This document shows positions 1 through 11,571 of a stretch of 64,000 bases of DNA, one piece after another. A model generated the notes under the pieces. It was not told the DNA's origin, ran no database searches, and saw only the letters and a list, made by a program, of their open reading frames with translations. Origin of the DNA: Dipodascopsis uninucleata var. uninucleata (lineage: Eukaryota; Ascomycota; Lipomycetes; Lipomycetales; Lipomycetaceae); the NCBI GenBank assembly GCA_030568195.1, contig JAJLTO010000010.1, positions 387,001 to 451,000 on the forward strand, written 5' to 3'. Made by a program: the position numbers and the translations under genes. Position 1 is the stretch's first letter. Each line of letters opens with the position of its first letter.

Positions 1-524
1 TTTTCACTCGTCTTCATCTCTGCATCAGAAGCAATATTATCACTGCCTGCCTTGCTTTTTCCATTTGATGGCATAGCATTCGCAGTAAGTATTGATTCTA
101 CATCATTAGCAAAAGGCTCTGATGATCTCTGAGGTTCAGTATAGGAACGACGTAGAGGGACCCTAGAGTCGGCCGCTTCTACTCTGCGGATCGCCGGATA
201 CTGTGCAGGCCATTCACGGTTCATCAACTGGAGCTCTTTTAGAATAGACATGACGCCTGAAATCGCACGACCCAATGATACACAATTCTGGTTATATTGC
301 ACCTGTTGGACCTCCATATTTAGTAGCCGATCCATCGCTCTATCGCCGCTTCCCGAGAGTACTCGAGGCATTGATGGCGGTCTCGTACCAACCACACCCT
401 CTGAATCCGCAGCGACTGAACCTTCATATGCGGAGTCTACTCCACCAATGAAGATCTCGCGGTCACTCGTTTTCTTGCGGTCAGAGGGTCCTGCTTGATC
501 ATCCTCATCATAATATTTTGACAT
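1..524 (-). CDS. Hypothetical protein, 5' part only (runs off the window edge)
   Basis: An open frame on the minus strand starts with ATG at 524 and stays open for 174 codons to the left edge, so the gene is cut by the window. An in-frame TAA lies seven codons upstream, which makes this ATG the first in its frame, although an upstream exon is possible. The protein begins MSKYYDEDDQAG and is polar and acidic. Around residues 75 to 110 is a more hydrophobic, probably helical stretch (LLNMEVQQVQYNQN, then VMSILKELQLMNREWP), followed by an Arg/Ser-rich tail. I do not recognise the family. The frame has ordinary codon use and lies head to head with HEM3 across about 400 bp. It could be a regulatory or scaffold protein, but that is a guess; the rest of the gene is needed. 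Confidence 0.6.
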   Translation of the reverse strand, partial: MSKYYDEDDQAGPSDRKKTSDREIFIGGVDSAYEGSVAADSEGVVGTRPPSMPRVLSGSGDRAMDRLLNMEVQQVQYNQNCVSLGRAISGVMSILKELQLMNREWPAQYPAIRRVEAADSRVPLRRSYTEPQRSSEPFANDVESILTANAMPSNGKSKAGSDNIASDAEMKTSE

Positions 525-919
525 GATATTTCCTACCGTCTGCTCTTAACACAATTTTGTCCTTTTATTTCACACTATCCACTGAGTTCCTGAACCGTTT
601 TAACTTTGAACTGACGCTTCAGTGTCAATACATTACATTCGCATAACTGATAATCGTTCTATAAAAGATTTAATTGCCAGTTTTCGTTGATTTAATGTCA
701 CTTGCCTCTACCTGTTGGTCATTTCCTTCGGAATGTGCCAATTTGGAGAGCAGAGGAAGTCTTTATAGGTTTAGGTGTTTAAGCGCCACATCAATGTGGC
801 GTACACGGAATTAAGAAGCGTAGATGCATGTGGCTTATGTTGTTGAAAATATCTGTCCACACTCCGAAGATAAGATACTAAACAGCATTCTGCAAAGATA
901 TAAGAAATTAACGGCGAAT
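525..919. promoter_or_regulatory. Divergent promoter region between the truncated gene and HEM3
   Basis: About 395 bp with no other gene. It must hold the promoters of both flanking genes. A second in-frame ATG at 824 would lengthen HEM3 by 32 residues; I did not use it because the added residues do not resemble the family and the enzyme normally begins just before the KIRLGSR motif. No clear TATA box was seen. Confidence 0.5.
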
Positions 920-2227
920 ATGAGTGAAGGAAAGATTAGACTAGGTTCAAGGTCCTCAAAACTGGCAGTGTTACAAACAGAACTGGTAATTGAGGAATTG
1001 AAGAAGAAATTTCCGCAATATGAGTATGAAATAGTTACAACGAAGTCTCTTGCAGACAATACATTAGACAAAGCTTTGTATAGTTTCGGAGGCAAGCCAG
1101 TGTGGACATCGGAACTCGAGGCTCTGCTTGTAGTAGAGGACCAGTCAAAAGTAGATGTCATTGTTCATTCATTGAAGGGTAAGTATGGCAGCGGCAATGG
1201 AAGATGTTCTATGGTTATTGAGTAGGGCAAGATCTTCTATCATTTGTGCCTTAAGTGACGATAATTGACATATATTCACGAAGATCACAGTAATGAGCTT
1301 ATGAACATGAGAATGAGATGAGATATTACTTACGGTGATTTAATGAATGTATTGGCATGGCCTAACAAAAAGTGTGATTATTTAGATGTACCTACCTCGC
1401 TTCCAGAGCAGTTCATTCTTGGCCCGGCTATCAAGAGAGCAGGTATTTTTCTCTGATGAATTTCGTGAGGCGATGCACCAGAATGTTGACTTATTTTATG
1501 AAGATCCTAGAGATGTTTTATGTGTACGTTCAGATTTGCCTTATAAGTCGCTTTCTGAACTTCCGGAAGGTAGTGTTGTTGGCACTTCCTCGATAAGAAG
1601 AATGGCACAGCTTCGTCTGCTGTATCCTGGATTACAGTTCAAGATTGTCCGAGGAAATATGTAAGTCTTCTTCACAGTATATGATTACTTGGTTTATCTG
1701 ATTCTAACGTCTCTGAAAGTCATACTAGACTTGATAAACTGGAAAACGAGGATTTGGGCTATGACTGTCTAATCCTCGCAGCAGCTGGACTTCTTCGCAG
1801 CGACCTTGGAGATCGAATTACGCAGTACTTGGAGCCTTCTGAATATTTGTATGCTGTAGGGCAGGGAGCGATTGGTATTGAGATTACCAAGACAAATACA
1901 AAGTTGGCGTCTATGTTAGAGGCAGTAAGAGACGACGAGACGACGTTGTCATGTCTCTCAGAGCGTAGTCTTTTGAGAACGCTTGAGGGGGGATGCTCGC
2001 TTCCTCTAGGAGTGAACTCATACTTCGCTAAAGATGGATCGAATAAGCTTACACTCAATGCAATTATTATTTCTGTTGATGGAACTGAGTCTGTATCATC
2101 GTCTATTACAAAGACAATAGAGACAGAAGAAGAGGCCTCTGAGCTTGGTGTGCTGTTAGCAAAGGATCTTTTGTCTAAAGGTGCTGGCCCGATCATTGAA
2201 AAGATCAACTACGAAAAGATCAAATAA
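920..2227 (+). CDS. HEM3: Porphobilinogen deaminase (hydroxymethylbilane synthase)
   Basis: Polymerises four porphobilinogen molecules into hydroxymethylbilane, the third step of haem synthesis, in the cytosol. Four exons are inferred: 920-1178, 1386-1442, 1504-1660 and 1720-2227. They give 326 residues, about the length of yeast Hem3 (327). Each junction restores a family motif: [25 protein letters not shown] and RGN|IHTRLDKL. The substrate-binding start [17 protein letters not shown] and the [11 protein letters not shown] motif are visible. The dipyrromethane cofactor cysteine lies in [10 protein letters not shown] near residue 250. The third intron carries a CTAAC branch site near 1704. 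The start at 920 is preferred over an in-frame ATG at 824. The gene is divergent from the truncated gene at the left edge and tandem with GCD2. Identification is firm; exact splice sites are inferred. Confidence 0.93.
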
Positions 2228-2879
2228 GAATAAAAATGCTCGCCCAAAATATTATATAAATAGTACATATCAATTTGCTCGATGAATAATATAACGTAAT
2301 TAATAGAAAGTAATATGCATTCTCGTTTACTATATGCTTAATGCCTCTTATGTCTTACCGTGATTTCGTATATATCTATAGTTGTCCGGCTCTAACGGCA
2401 AACATTCAGAGCAGGTAGCCAAGTGATGGGGTAGTTCTTGTGTTCCATGAACATAATGAAGTGTCCTTTATATTTCTTTTGTATCTGTCATCTCACCTTA
2501 TGCCAAGGATTAAGTATTCTAAAGTGTTGTGTTGTTCGACTTCTAGTTAGAGTGTGCGACTTGAAACCGACACAAGATCTCGAATATTTCACGATATTCC
2601 GGCCTCTAGAAATTAGCAAGATTTCATATACTTGCAATTCAGCATACGTGTTATTCTTTTAATGCTGAATCTAGTTTGCAATATTGCTTATTACATCTCG
2701 ATTTACGGCTATACATACACAATAAGAATTCCAGATTAGTAAGGTCGTGGTTAGGTTATACGCTGCACCCTATTAAAACAGAAAAAAAAAAAACAGAAAA
2801 TACTTGTAAATGAAGCATGTGAGGCAGGCGACAAGACCTCGAATAATTGAACAAATCGATCTGCTCCAACGTAATCGAT
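2228..2879. other. Gene-free spacer, HEM3 3' end to GCD2 promoter
   Basis: About 650 bp of AT-rich DNA between two genes on the same strand. It includes an A-rich run near 2780, about 100 bp before the GCD2 start. A 74-codon frame at 2438-2662 has no recognisable content. I see no RNA gene or repeat. Confidence 0.5.
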
Positions 2880-4459
2880 ATGTCGGACAATAATATAAAC
2901 AAAACAGCTATTGGATCGCCGGTGGAAGGTAATGTAGCGACTTCTAAGGAGCAGAAAAAAGCGGCTAAGTTGGCGCGGCGTGCTGCTAAGGTCGCTGAGA
3001 TGGGAAAGAACACAAAGCCATTGGAAGTGATACCGCCTAAAGGCCAAGGCAAGCAAAATAGACAACCAAGTGCAGGAAGTAATGCTAGTAGTATTGGTAG
3101 TAGCAGTAATGTAGGTGGTAGTGTTAGTGGCGGTATGAACTCATCTGTAGGAGGGTCTATGGGCAACATGTCAGGAGCTCAAGTAGCTGGGAGCAGCGGG
3201 CAAGGTGCAAATGTAAATGCAAATTCTATAATTGGTGGTCAATCTGTACAAGGATCTGACCTACTAGACAAGCGGGTCGGATTGTTCAGACATTTGGAGA
3301 TTACAAAGCGATCAGGAACCGCTGATGCATCGAAGGATATCCATCCAGCAATCCTTGCATTAACTCTCCAGTTCGCATCATATACTGTTATTGGATCTAG
3401 TGCTAGGTGTAGCGCGACTCTTCGAGCTTTTCAAACGGTTATCAGTGACTATCGAACGCCTAATGGAACAACGCTGAGCCGGAATCTGACAAATCATCTA
3501 AGTAAGCAGATTGATTTTCTTAAGACTGCTCGACCGCTTAGTATCACAATGGGTAACGCAATTCGATGGCTCAAGCAGGAGATTTCAGTAATCAGTATCG
3601 ACATCACAGATGATGAGGCACGAGAACTACTGGTAGGGAAAATCGAAAATTATATTCGGGATAAGATAGAAGTTGCAGACCGTGTGATTGTGCAGTCTGG
3701 CGTAACTCAAATCAGTCCTGGAGACGTCATTTTGACCTTTGCACACTCGACTGTGGTTGAACAGATACTTCTGGAAGCAAAGCTTAGAGGCATTGAGTTT
3801 ACTGTCACGGTTGTTGATAGTCGACCTTTTTTTGAAGGCAAGGAAATGGTGCGCAGGCTATCGAAGGCTGGTATTCGATGCGAATATGTTCTCATTTCTG
3901 GATTGACTTATGTTCTCAGCAAAGTTAATACCGTTTTTTTGGGTGCACATGCAATCCTTTCAAATGGTCAACTGTACTCTCGAGTAGGAACTGCATTGGT
4001 TGCAATGAGTTCGAAGCGTCTTAATATCCCCGTCATTGTCTGCTGTGAGAGTTTAAAATTTTCTAACAGGGTACAGCTTGATTCCGTCACATATAATGAG
4101 CTTGGTATGTTATGAATTTCATCTTTTCGGCTTTCTACTTTTTGCTTGGATAAATTCAAATTATCACTATTATCACGCTTAAGAGCTATTATACAGGATA
4201 TTTCAAGTAATTGTTTAAATTTAAAGATATATTAAACTAACAATGGTGCTTTACAGGTTCTCCTGATGACTTGATAAACATTTCAATCGACTCTAGTCCA
4301 AGACCCGGACCACTGAAAGACTGGCGTATGCTTCCAAATTTGAAGCTTCTTAATATTTTGTATGATTTAACTCCTCCGGAGTATATCAAGAAGATTGTTA
4401 CTGAATTCGGTTCTCTGCCTCCAAGTTCTGTTCCAATCATCATTAGGGAGTATAATTAG
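2880..4459 (+). CDS. GCD2: Translation initiation factor eIF2B, delta subunit
   Basis: Regulatory subunit of the cytosolic guanine nucleotide exchange factor for eIF2, which recharges eIF2 with GTP for start-codon selection. Two exons, 2880-4104 and 4257-4459, give 475 residues; the junction joins VTYNEL|GSPDD. The first 115 residues are Lys-rich (KEQKKAAKLARRAAKVAEM) and then low-complexity Ser/Gly/Asn, as is usual for the variable N-terminus of delta subunits. From about residue 140 comes the eIF2B alpha/beta/delta Rossmann-like domain, with HPAILALTLQFASY, VDSRPFFEGKEM, LGAHAILSNGQLYSRVG and VPIIIREY at the C-terminus. The frame is open a little further upstream, but only from a non-ATG codon, so ATG 2880 is chosen. 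The gene is convergent with bS6m downstream. The family assignment is secure. Confidence 0.93.
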
Positions 4460-4484
4460 AAATGGCATATGTAATAAATGCTTC

Positions 4485-4516
<32 letters not shown>

Positions 4517-4843
4517 TGATTACGTATTATATTTATCACTATTATATATACATAGTACATTTATGCATATGCTTCTGCGTGCAAATTTTTATGAACACGC
4601 TAATGTGTAATATCTGATATCGTATATGTACATTAAGGGACTGTATCCAACCAAGCTCTTGCTTCCTTTCAATATCATCCATATCCCCCCATCTTTGAAT
4701 CATTTTATTCAAATATTAATGAGCTCAATGTCTTACAAAAGTGGAGGTTTCCCTCTAAACTTGGAAAGATCTTTCAGTCTAAAATAAAGAGTTACAATGT
4801 TAGTATGACTTCGATGATCTTCGTTGACTGCGCAATACAATAC
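4460..4843. other. Convergent 3' spacer between GCD2 and bS6m
   Basis: About 380 bp where two genes end tail to tail. It contains a perfect (AT)14 microsatellite, listed separately. No gene or RNA was recognised. Confidence 0.5.
4489..4516. repeat. (AT)14 dinucleotide microsatellite
   Basis: Fourteen uninterrupted AT units directly 3' of GCD2. It is self-complementary and may help mark the 3' end of the transcript, but that is inference. Confidence 0.95.
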
Positions 4844-5218
4844 TCACGATTTTCCGGCATTGAACATGCTGACACGTAGCATTCGAGGATCGATTTTAAG
4901 CAATTTATAAACGTCATTCTGTACTTTGGGACTAGAGTCGAACAAGATACTAAAGTGATGTCCAGCAATATGGAGCTGCTGGTGCTTGCCAATTACAGAT
5001 GGAAGGTATTGCTCTCCGAGCCAGTCCATTCTTCGCACTACACCACCAGTACGTATAATGACCAATCCCATTGTTCGTACAATACTAAGTCAAAAATATA
5101 ATGTTAAAATCTGTAGCCCTTAAAGAAACGGTCATATATTCTCAGACGCGGTAAGTACTTACTCTCTGACTTCTCGCATGCTGTTGACACGAGCAATTCC
5201 GACTAGTTCGTATAGCAT
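4844..5218 (-). CDS. MRP17: Mitochondrial small-subunit ribosomal protein bS6m
   Basis: Component of the mitochondrial 37S ribosomal subunit, homologous to bacterial S6 and yeast Mrp17. Two exons on the minus strand: 5218-5163 and 5084-4844, giving 98 residues. The junction reads NSMREVR|DIVRTMG. The order MLYELVGIARV, then RTGGVVRRMDWLGEQYLPS, then HFSILFDSSPKVQNDV matches the S6 fold with its ILFDSS motif. The protein ends at NAGKS, shorter than the yeast protein (131 residues). The stop overlaps a GTGAGT sequence, so a further 3' exon cannot be excluded. It is divergent from FAL1 over about 350 bp and convergent with GCD2. Confidence 0.85.
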
Positions 5219-5572
5219 ATTGAATTATTCTCAATATGGCAAACTAAATTGTTTATAAGTCCTCGTTATAGAAATATTATTGGTGCTCACAATTGCCCGC
5301 TTAAGCCGGTGACGGTTGTTGATTGTTCAGTGGTGAAAATGTAGAAGGCTTATCCGTCGTTTATGACAAAATGTTTAAAAAATCCTCACTACCAAAAAAA
5401 TATTTCGTGATGACTTGTATAAAACTATTTTTATAGTCAAAAACGAAAGACAGTAAGAACCGATATAGCAACAATCAGTAATATTTATATAGAATTCTTC
5501 AGCGATTTTCAACAATATACGAAATCTTATTAAATATATATTATTAACGTTACGGAGACAGCAGGGTTAAGG
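5219..5572. promoter_or_regulatory. Divergent promoter region, bS6m / FAL1
   Basis: About 350 bp between two divergent start codons. It is AT-rich, with a TTAAATATATATTATTAA stretch some 40 bp upstream of the FAL1 ATG. No specific factor site was recognised. Confidence 0.45.
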
Positions 5573-7305
5573 ATGAGCTTCGACCGTACCAAAGACTGTA
5601 AGTCGATGACTTGGCGATCTATTGCTACGTCAAGTATTTTAATAGTATCCTATAAGTAACAGCTGTTAAGCGAATAACAAACTGTATTATCAAGTAAATC
5701 TAAATTCATATGTATAGGATTGTATTAACAAAAGTTATTATAGCCGAACTGGAGTTTACGACGTCTAAGGATGTTGACGTGTAAGGAAACATTGTAGTTT
5801 ATAACTATATATGATCACTGACTTTTATTTTTCATTGTATAGCGTGCCTACATGTAAGAAATAAGATTTGGCAAGAAACGGTGAAGGTATTATAGAGTCA
5901 AGAACTAACGTAGCCTATTTTGACGAACGTAGTCGAGGCCATGGGTCTGAAAGGTGAGTTGAATTATATCCATTTGCCAGATCAGCATACCTCAGCGATC
6001 CAGATAAGATTTATATTAACAAATTTAATAGAGGATTTATTGCGAGGAATCTATGCGTATGGATTTGAAACGCCGAGTGCTGTTCAGAGTAGAGCAATTG
6101 TTCAGATTTTAAAAGGCCGAGGTATGTCTATAAATGTATACTTCATGAATATATGGAAGACATTATCAGCTCACTCTATTCTAGATACTATTGCTCAGGC
6201 ACAATCAGGAACTGGTAAAACTGCTACGTTCACTATTTCCTTGCTTCAGGTATGGGAATTCAGTATTAGACTAATATTTATTTTGATTCGACTAACGTAA
6301 ATCAATAAGACTATCGACACTAAAGTTCGAGAGACTCAAGGTGAGTAAATTATCAGACATAAACATCATCAGCTTGATGCTAACAAGCCAACAGCCCTTG
6401 TTCTCAGTCCTACCAGAGAACTAGCGGTACAGATCCAGAATGTTGTTCTAGCTTTAGGAAATTACATGAATGTGCAGTGTCACGCCTGTATTGGTGGCAC
6501 ATCTGTCGGCGAGGATATTAGAAAACTTGACTATGGTCAACATGTTGTGTCAGGAACACCCGGCCGTGTTGCTGACATGATACGAAGACGAAACTTACGT
6601 ACTCGACACATCAAAATGCTTGTTCTGGATGAGGCAGATGAACTTTTGAATCGCGGTTTTAAGGATCAGATCTATGACGTCTATCGCTATCTACCCCCAT
6701 CCACACAAGTGGTTGTTGTGTCAGCTACTCTTCCCCATGATGTTCTTGAACTGACAAATAAATTTACAACGGATCCAATCAGAATCCTGGTAAAGCGTGA
6801 TGAGTTAACTCTCGAAGGTCTTAAGCAGTACTTTATTGCTGTGGAGAAAGAAGAATGGAAATTTGACACACTTTGCGATCTTTATGAGACTTTGACAATT
6901 ACACAGGCAGTTATATTTTGCAATACCCGTCGAAAAGTTGACTGGCTGGCAGACAAAATGCGAGAAGCTAACTTCACTGTCGCCTCTATGCATGGTGATA
7001 TGCCGCAGAAGGATCGTGATGCAATTATGCAAGACTTTAGACAGGGAAATTCTCGTGTGTTGATCTCTACTGATGTGTGGGCTAGAGGAATTGACGTTCA
7101 GCAAGTGTCATTAGTTATTAACTACGATTTGCCTTTGAATCGTGAAAACTATATTCACCGTATTGGTCGAAGTGGTCGATTCGGTCGTAAGGGAGTTGCA
7201 ATTAACTTTGTAACTTCAGAAGATGTTTCGATTCTCCGGGATATCGAACAGTACTACTCTACTCAGATCGACGAGATGCCCATGAACGTTAGCGAGATGG
7301 TCTGA
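5573..7305 (+). CDS. FAL1: DEAD-box RNA helicase eIF4A-III / Fal1 (exon-junction-complex type)
   Basis: Nuclear DEAD-box ATPase; in animals and many fungi it is the RNA-clamping core of the exon junction complex, in yeast it acts in 18S rRNA maturation. Eight exons are inferred: 5573-5597, 5744-5780, 5843-5853, 5933-5953, 6032-6121, 6185-6249, 6310-6340 and 6395-7305, giving 396 residues. The 5' exons rebuild the conserved lead-in [20 protein letters not shown] in phase, including an 11-nt exon coding V-P-T. Motifs seen: AQSGTGKT (I), PTRELA (Ia), VLDEADELL (II), VSATLPH (III), TDVWARGID (V) and [13 protein letters not shown] (VI). The C-terminus [11 protein letters not shown] is the eIF4A-III signature and separates it from eIF4A itself. 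Exons 3 and 4 (11 and 21 nt) are unusually small. Confidence 0.93.
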
Positions 7306-8487
7306 AGTCTTTCCTTACTCTGAAGTGGAATTTTGTCAAAATCCATCAAAAAATTTCTTTTTTTTACAGCAAAGATGCTAAACGACATGACTTTGATGTT
7401 TATATTGATTATGGTGTAATACGAATAGACTTCTATGGCAAGAAATTCATTATACCTCGATCGACAGTATATCGTATCTATCTGACGTAAGATAACAACT
7501 TTTACACATTACTTAATTAAATTCTCACAATTAATTGTTATTTTCTACGTGTCTATATTGAAGAGGCTCAAACAGTTAGAACTGCAATGGATATTTTTAT
7601 ATATCAGGAGTACCTATAACGTTTGGCATAATATACTGTCTATTAACTATCTGACGTTCGCAATATTCCATATTGCGATGCTATGACAGACTCATTGCAA
7701 TTAAAGTCATGCTCGCAGCATGAGTTGACACGTTCTAATTCCTATTTTTGTAGTTTTATTCACTTTAATCTTCTATTTTGTTGACCTTCAAACAAGTGCT
7801 TATGCTAAACATAGCTTTACATAAATAGTAAATAAAATAAAAAATAAAGTTAGATCTCTTCACGTGATATGTTCAAATATGATTTTGGCTAGAATTAGAA
7901 AATTAATTCTAAAAATAAAAACTGGGTAATTAGTAAGATAACTGGACGAGTTAGCCATAAATGTAAATGATTTGTATTTTTATGCCTCAAATAGGCATAT
8001 AGAAAACTGTTCCTGACCCAATTATAGTAGTCAGTAAACTTATGTTCGCTCGCTTTGTCACTGCTAAATATTTCTTCTTGCTCCTGTTTTTCAAGTGAGC
8101 AACAGAAACTACTCAAAAAATTCACGGAGGGACACAGCCAGAAATTTTGGTATATCGTATAGTGTGATAGGAGTGTATCTACATTTCTTGTGTTCAGGGG
8201 ATATTTGTGATAACTCAGAACAACAGAGGATAGAACGACGGCGAATTAGTATTTAACGGTCAGAATAAACACGATATAGATGTACAAGAAGCGATAGAAA
8301 TAAGTATCAAGAGTGAATCAGAACCACATAAAATAATTTGCATTTACATTTGGCTAGATATAATCTATCTCTTCTTGTAGCTTGACCATTGCAATAGTGT
8401 CAGGATACAGGATTTCAAGAAAGTAGAGAGATTTAAGTGTGTGCTTCTTTTTGAAAGAGGAGTACAGAAGTGTTTGAGCCAGACAGA
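7306..8487. other. Gene-free spacer, FAL1 to CHS7
   Basis: About 1.2 kb of AT-rich DNA between two plus-strand genes. Open frames here are short and without family features. Pyrimidine-rich tracts and A-rich runs are present, but I see no RNA gene or repeat. Confidence 0.5.
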
Positions 8488-9578
8488 ATGGCATTCGGTG
8501 ACTTCGATTTCATATGCGATAGAGTTCCAATCCCATTATGTTCACTAGTAGGACCATTCAAGTCTAGCGAGCTAACCGGATTGGTTAATAATGGCATTGC
8601 TACCCAATGCTACGCCAGAAGTATTGATCTGGCCAACACTGTTATATTTCAGACGGGTACTGCTTTCATTCAGATCGCAGCTCTTGCTGTAACAGGAATG
8701 ATGGTTTTCAATATTCGATCGAAATACACTGCAGTTGGTAAGTTTTCGATTGGAGGAGCAAAAAATGATACAAGGAATTTTTAAGTTCATAATACTAACA
8801 AATAAAATTCATTGATTTAGGTCGTAAGGAAATGCTACAGTTCTTTTATCTCTATGCAGTGCTTACAGTAATTTCGATGTGTGTAGATTGTGGTGTTGTG
8901 CCGCCAGCATCGTCACCATACCCATATTTTGTTTCTGTTCAGAATGGACTGACCTCTGCGACTTGCTGGTGTTTGATGATTAATGGATTTGTGGGATTTC
9001 AGCTGTATGAAGATGGTACAAGATTGTCTCTTATGATGTTACGTTTGATCTCAGCTGCAGCTTTTGTATTGACGTTTATTATATCACTGCTAACTTTCCA
9101 GGGATGGGCTGGACTCTCACCAGATAAAACAGTCGCATTATTTGTGGTTCTATATATACTCAATGCGATTGTTTTAATCATTTACGTTACATTGCAAGCT
9201 CTACTGGTTGTGAATACGTTGCAGGATATGTGGCCCCTAGGTGGCATCGCTTTTGGTGTTCTATTCTTCGTCGTCGGACAAATTCTTTTATATTGCTTCT
9301 CTCCACAACTTTGCTCAGGAATGAAGCACTACTTAGATGGTCTTTTCTTTGCGACACTATGCAATTTATTCGGGGTTATGATGATCTATAAGTATTGGGA
9401 TTCTATTACTAAGGAGGATCTGGAGTTTAGTGTGGGTACCAAGCCATACGGACAGGCCAATGCATGGGATCAAAAGGAATATGTCGATGACGACCATAGA
9501 CCATATGGTAACGATGGCTCAGAATACACTGGGTCCTTTTATGCACTTAATCGCAACAGCAGCATGTTTCATATTTGA
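8488..9578 (+). CDS. CHS7: Chitin synthase export chaperone
   Basis: Multi-span ER membrane protein needed for chitin synthase III (Chs3-type) to leave the ER and reach the cell surface. Two exons, 8488-8737 and 8821-9578, give 335 residues; the junction is KYTAVG|RKEMLQFFY. The N-terminus MAFGDFDFICDRVPIPLCSL is the hallmark of the family. It is followed by about seven hydrophobic segments, for example IQIAALAVTGMMVF, LISAAAFVLTFIISLLTFQG, IVLIIYVTLQALLVV and GVLFFVVGQILLYCF, then a conserved YKYWDSITKEDLEFSVG and a soluble Asp/Tyr-rich tail. The length fits yeast Chs7 (316). It indicates a chitin-walled fungus. It is convergent with VPS2 downstream. Confidence 0.95.
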
Positions 9579-10437
9579 ACGAAACCTCGATAATAAAACC
9601 TCGCATCAATGACTATAATCTTTATCTTAGATATTTATTAAACAAATGCTCTTTTTAAATTCGTTTTTACGCGCCTTCCTACGTACAGCTAGTGAACGGG
9701 AGGTTTTAGAGGCATTACCTTTGGTTTGGAGTTTTGGAACAATAACCGCTCGCTCGGGCACCATGAGAAGATTAGATGAGCCATCTGAAGAAAATTGATA
9801 TTGTTCTTACTGATATTCTCAGTAGCAGCTTTTACTCTTTTGTCTTTTTTATTTTTTACGTGTAATGATATATTTATATGATAGTTCGTAACGCCAATTC
9901 TTCTACAGTTTATAGATATTCTACTCTTAATTTTCAAAAAATTGAATTCTCATTGGCTTTATCTGCGTTAGGTTTTGTAATTAAGATAAGGATTGATATT
10001 TAAATGTACTCGACAGATAATTTTATGCTTTTAAATAAATACTTGCACTCCAAAATGTAGGATAATACAAGCCACTGATAATCATGGTGTCTTAATCGAA
10101 GATTGAATCTATATTGATACATAACGAATTAAATACTATTGCTATGATCCATTTGGATATATTAATGTCAAGAAAGATAGTCACACGGCAACTCAATAAA
10201 ACATGAACAATTAAATGATCAAACTAACAACCAAACTATAAGACCTCATTCCATATGTGACTGACAAAGAAAAAACCGGAATATAACATAATATAGAAAT
10301 ACGCATATAGCTGTAGATTTTTATATAAGAGAAATTTTCTCCGATTGCACAACCAGTTTGTGTGTCGATCCGCACAGCAGTAAGACTGGCTATATCGCAT
10401 TAATAATAAGAAAGGACTAAGCTATAAGATATATGCT
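9579..10437. other. Convergent 3' spacer between CHS7 and VPS2
   Basis: About 860 bp, strongly AT-rich, with no convincing coding frame, RNA gene or repeat. An 82-codon minus-strand frame near 9689-9937 has no recognisable features. Confidence 0.5.
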
Positions 10438-11571
10438 TTAAACTAATTTCAGAGATTCTTGCTCTATCTCCGCATTTTTAGCTGCAAGTCCAGTAGGTGT
10501 CTCGCCGAGCTGAAGAAGAAAGGTTAGTACCAGAATAATATACGGTTGCTATTTTAAATCTGAACAATAAAAAGCACTCACAGCCTGCGATAAATCTATT
10601 CCAATCTCATCTAGAACCTGGTTTACAACGTCCTCGCTCTCTTCTGTATTTTTTGTTAGCACGACTTGGTTTGTTTTATTTAGTTGAAATTAGGGTATAA
10701 TGCCTACCTTCATCGTCTTCCATTGCGTCATCAATTGCATCGTCCATCATCTCTTGACGCTGATCCATAATATCATTCTCTCTCTCGAAATCCATAGCAA
10801 TCTTCTGGAGACCAGGTAAATTCATACTACGATTCATAGAGCCTAGTAACCTAGTCGCTCCTTTCATACTCTGCATCATTTGCTCGTTACTTCGCACAGT
10901 CTAAAAGAGAAAAACACTGATTAACTGATGTTCCTTTTGCTAATTATAACGCCGTCTCGTTGTTGCCATCGTCACTATAGCCACAAGACTATCGTGATAA
11001 ATACACCGCAGCAACCAGCCAACACAGTCATAAATGATGGCATTGAAATACATACCTGGATTCTAAGAGAAACAGCCTGTAGTTGAGTGCGCATTTGATA
11101 GAACTTCTGTATATACCTAGATTCGTAGATGAAGTCAGTACAACACTGCTCTGACTGACTTCACTGCCCCAGCAGTGTTATTTCTAGATTATGACTAATA
11201 TGACAACACACTTTCTAGTTCGAACTAAATCCTTTGCTTGGATTTTACAGGCACCTATCTGATTCGCCTTCGCGGACTTCTTGATGTCTGCAATAAGTTT
11301 CTTTTCCTGTTGCTCGAGCTTCGTTCTTTCACGATCGAGCTCCCTTTGAGCTTTCTCCAGCGCCCTTTGGTGCTACATATCATTGTCAGAAATAATCCAT
11401 AATGCGACTCCTGTCTTTCCTCCAGCAGCTGGACGCCGTCTCTCTGAGGACACTGAGGGCATCTTGAGATATGCTCAAACAGACCAGACCTCCCCATCTA
11501 TATAACATTACCTTACGGAGGCGCTCCTGAGGAGTCATTCGCTTTCCAAACACCCATTCAATTACGTTCAT
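10438..11571 (-). CDS. VPS2: ESCRT-III subunit Vps2/CHMP2 (Did4)
   Basis: Core ESCRT-III filament protein that acts with Vps24 in endosomal sorting and membrane scission and recruits the Vps4 ATPase. Six exons on the minus strand: 11571-11512, 11372-11212, 11116-11056, 10900-10708, 10643-10582 and 10509-10438, giving 202 residues. The N-terminus MNVIEWVFGKRMTPQERLRK matches Vps2/CHMP2. The basic helix HQRALEKAQRELDRERTKLE follows, then LIADIKKSAKANQIGACK and MNLPGLQKIAMDFERENDIM. The acidic segment DDAIDDAMEDDE and a C-terminal helix VVNQVLDEIGIDLSQAL form the usual tail bearing the MIT-interacting motif. All five junctions preserve phase and family sequence. It is slightly shorter than typical CHMP2 (about 220). 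It is divergent from EDC3. Confidence 0.9.

Noticed and set aside
4792-4844. A third exon extending bS6m past the stop at 4844.
   Set aside because: A GTGAGT donor overlaps the stop, but the nearest acceptor would make a 20-nt intron and the further one gives no S6-like sequence. Left as a caveat.
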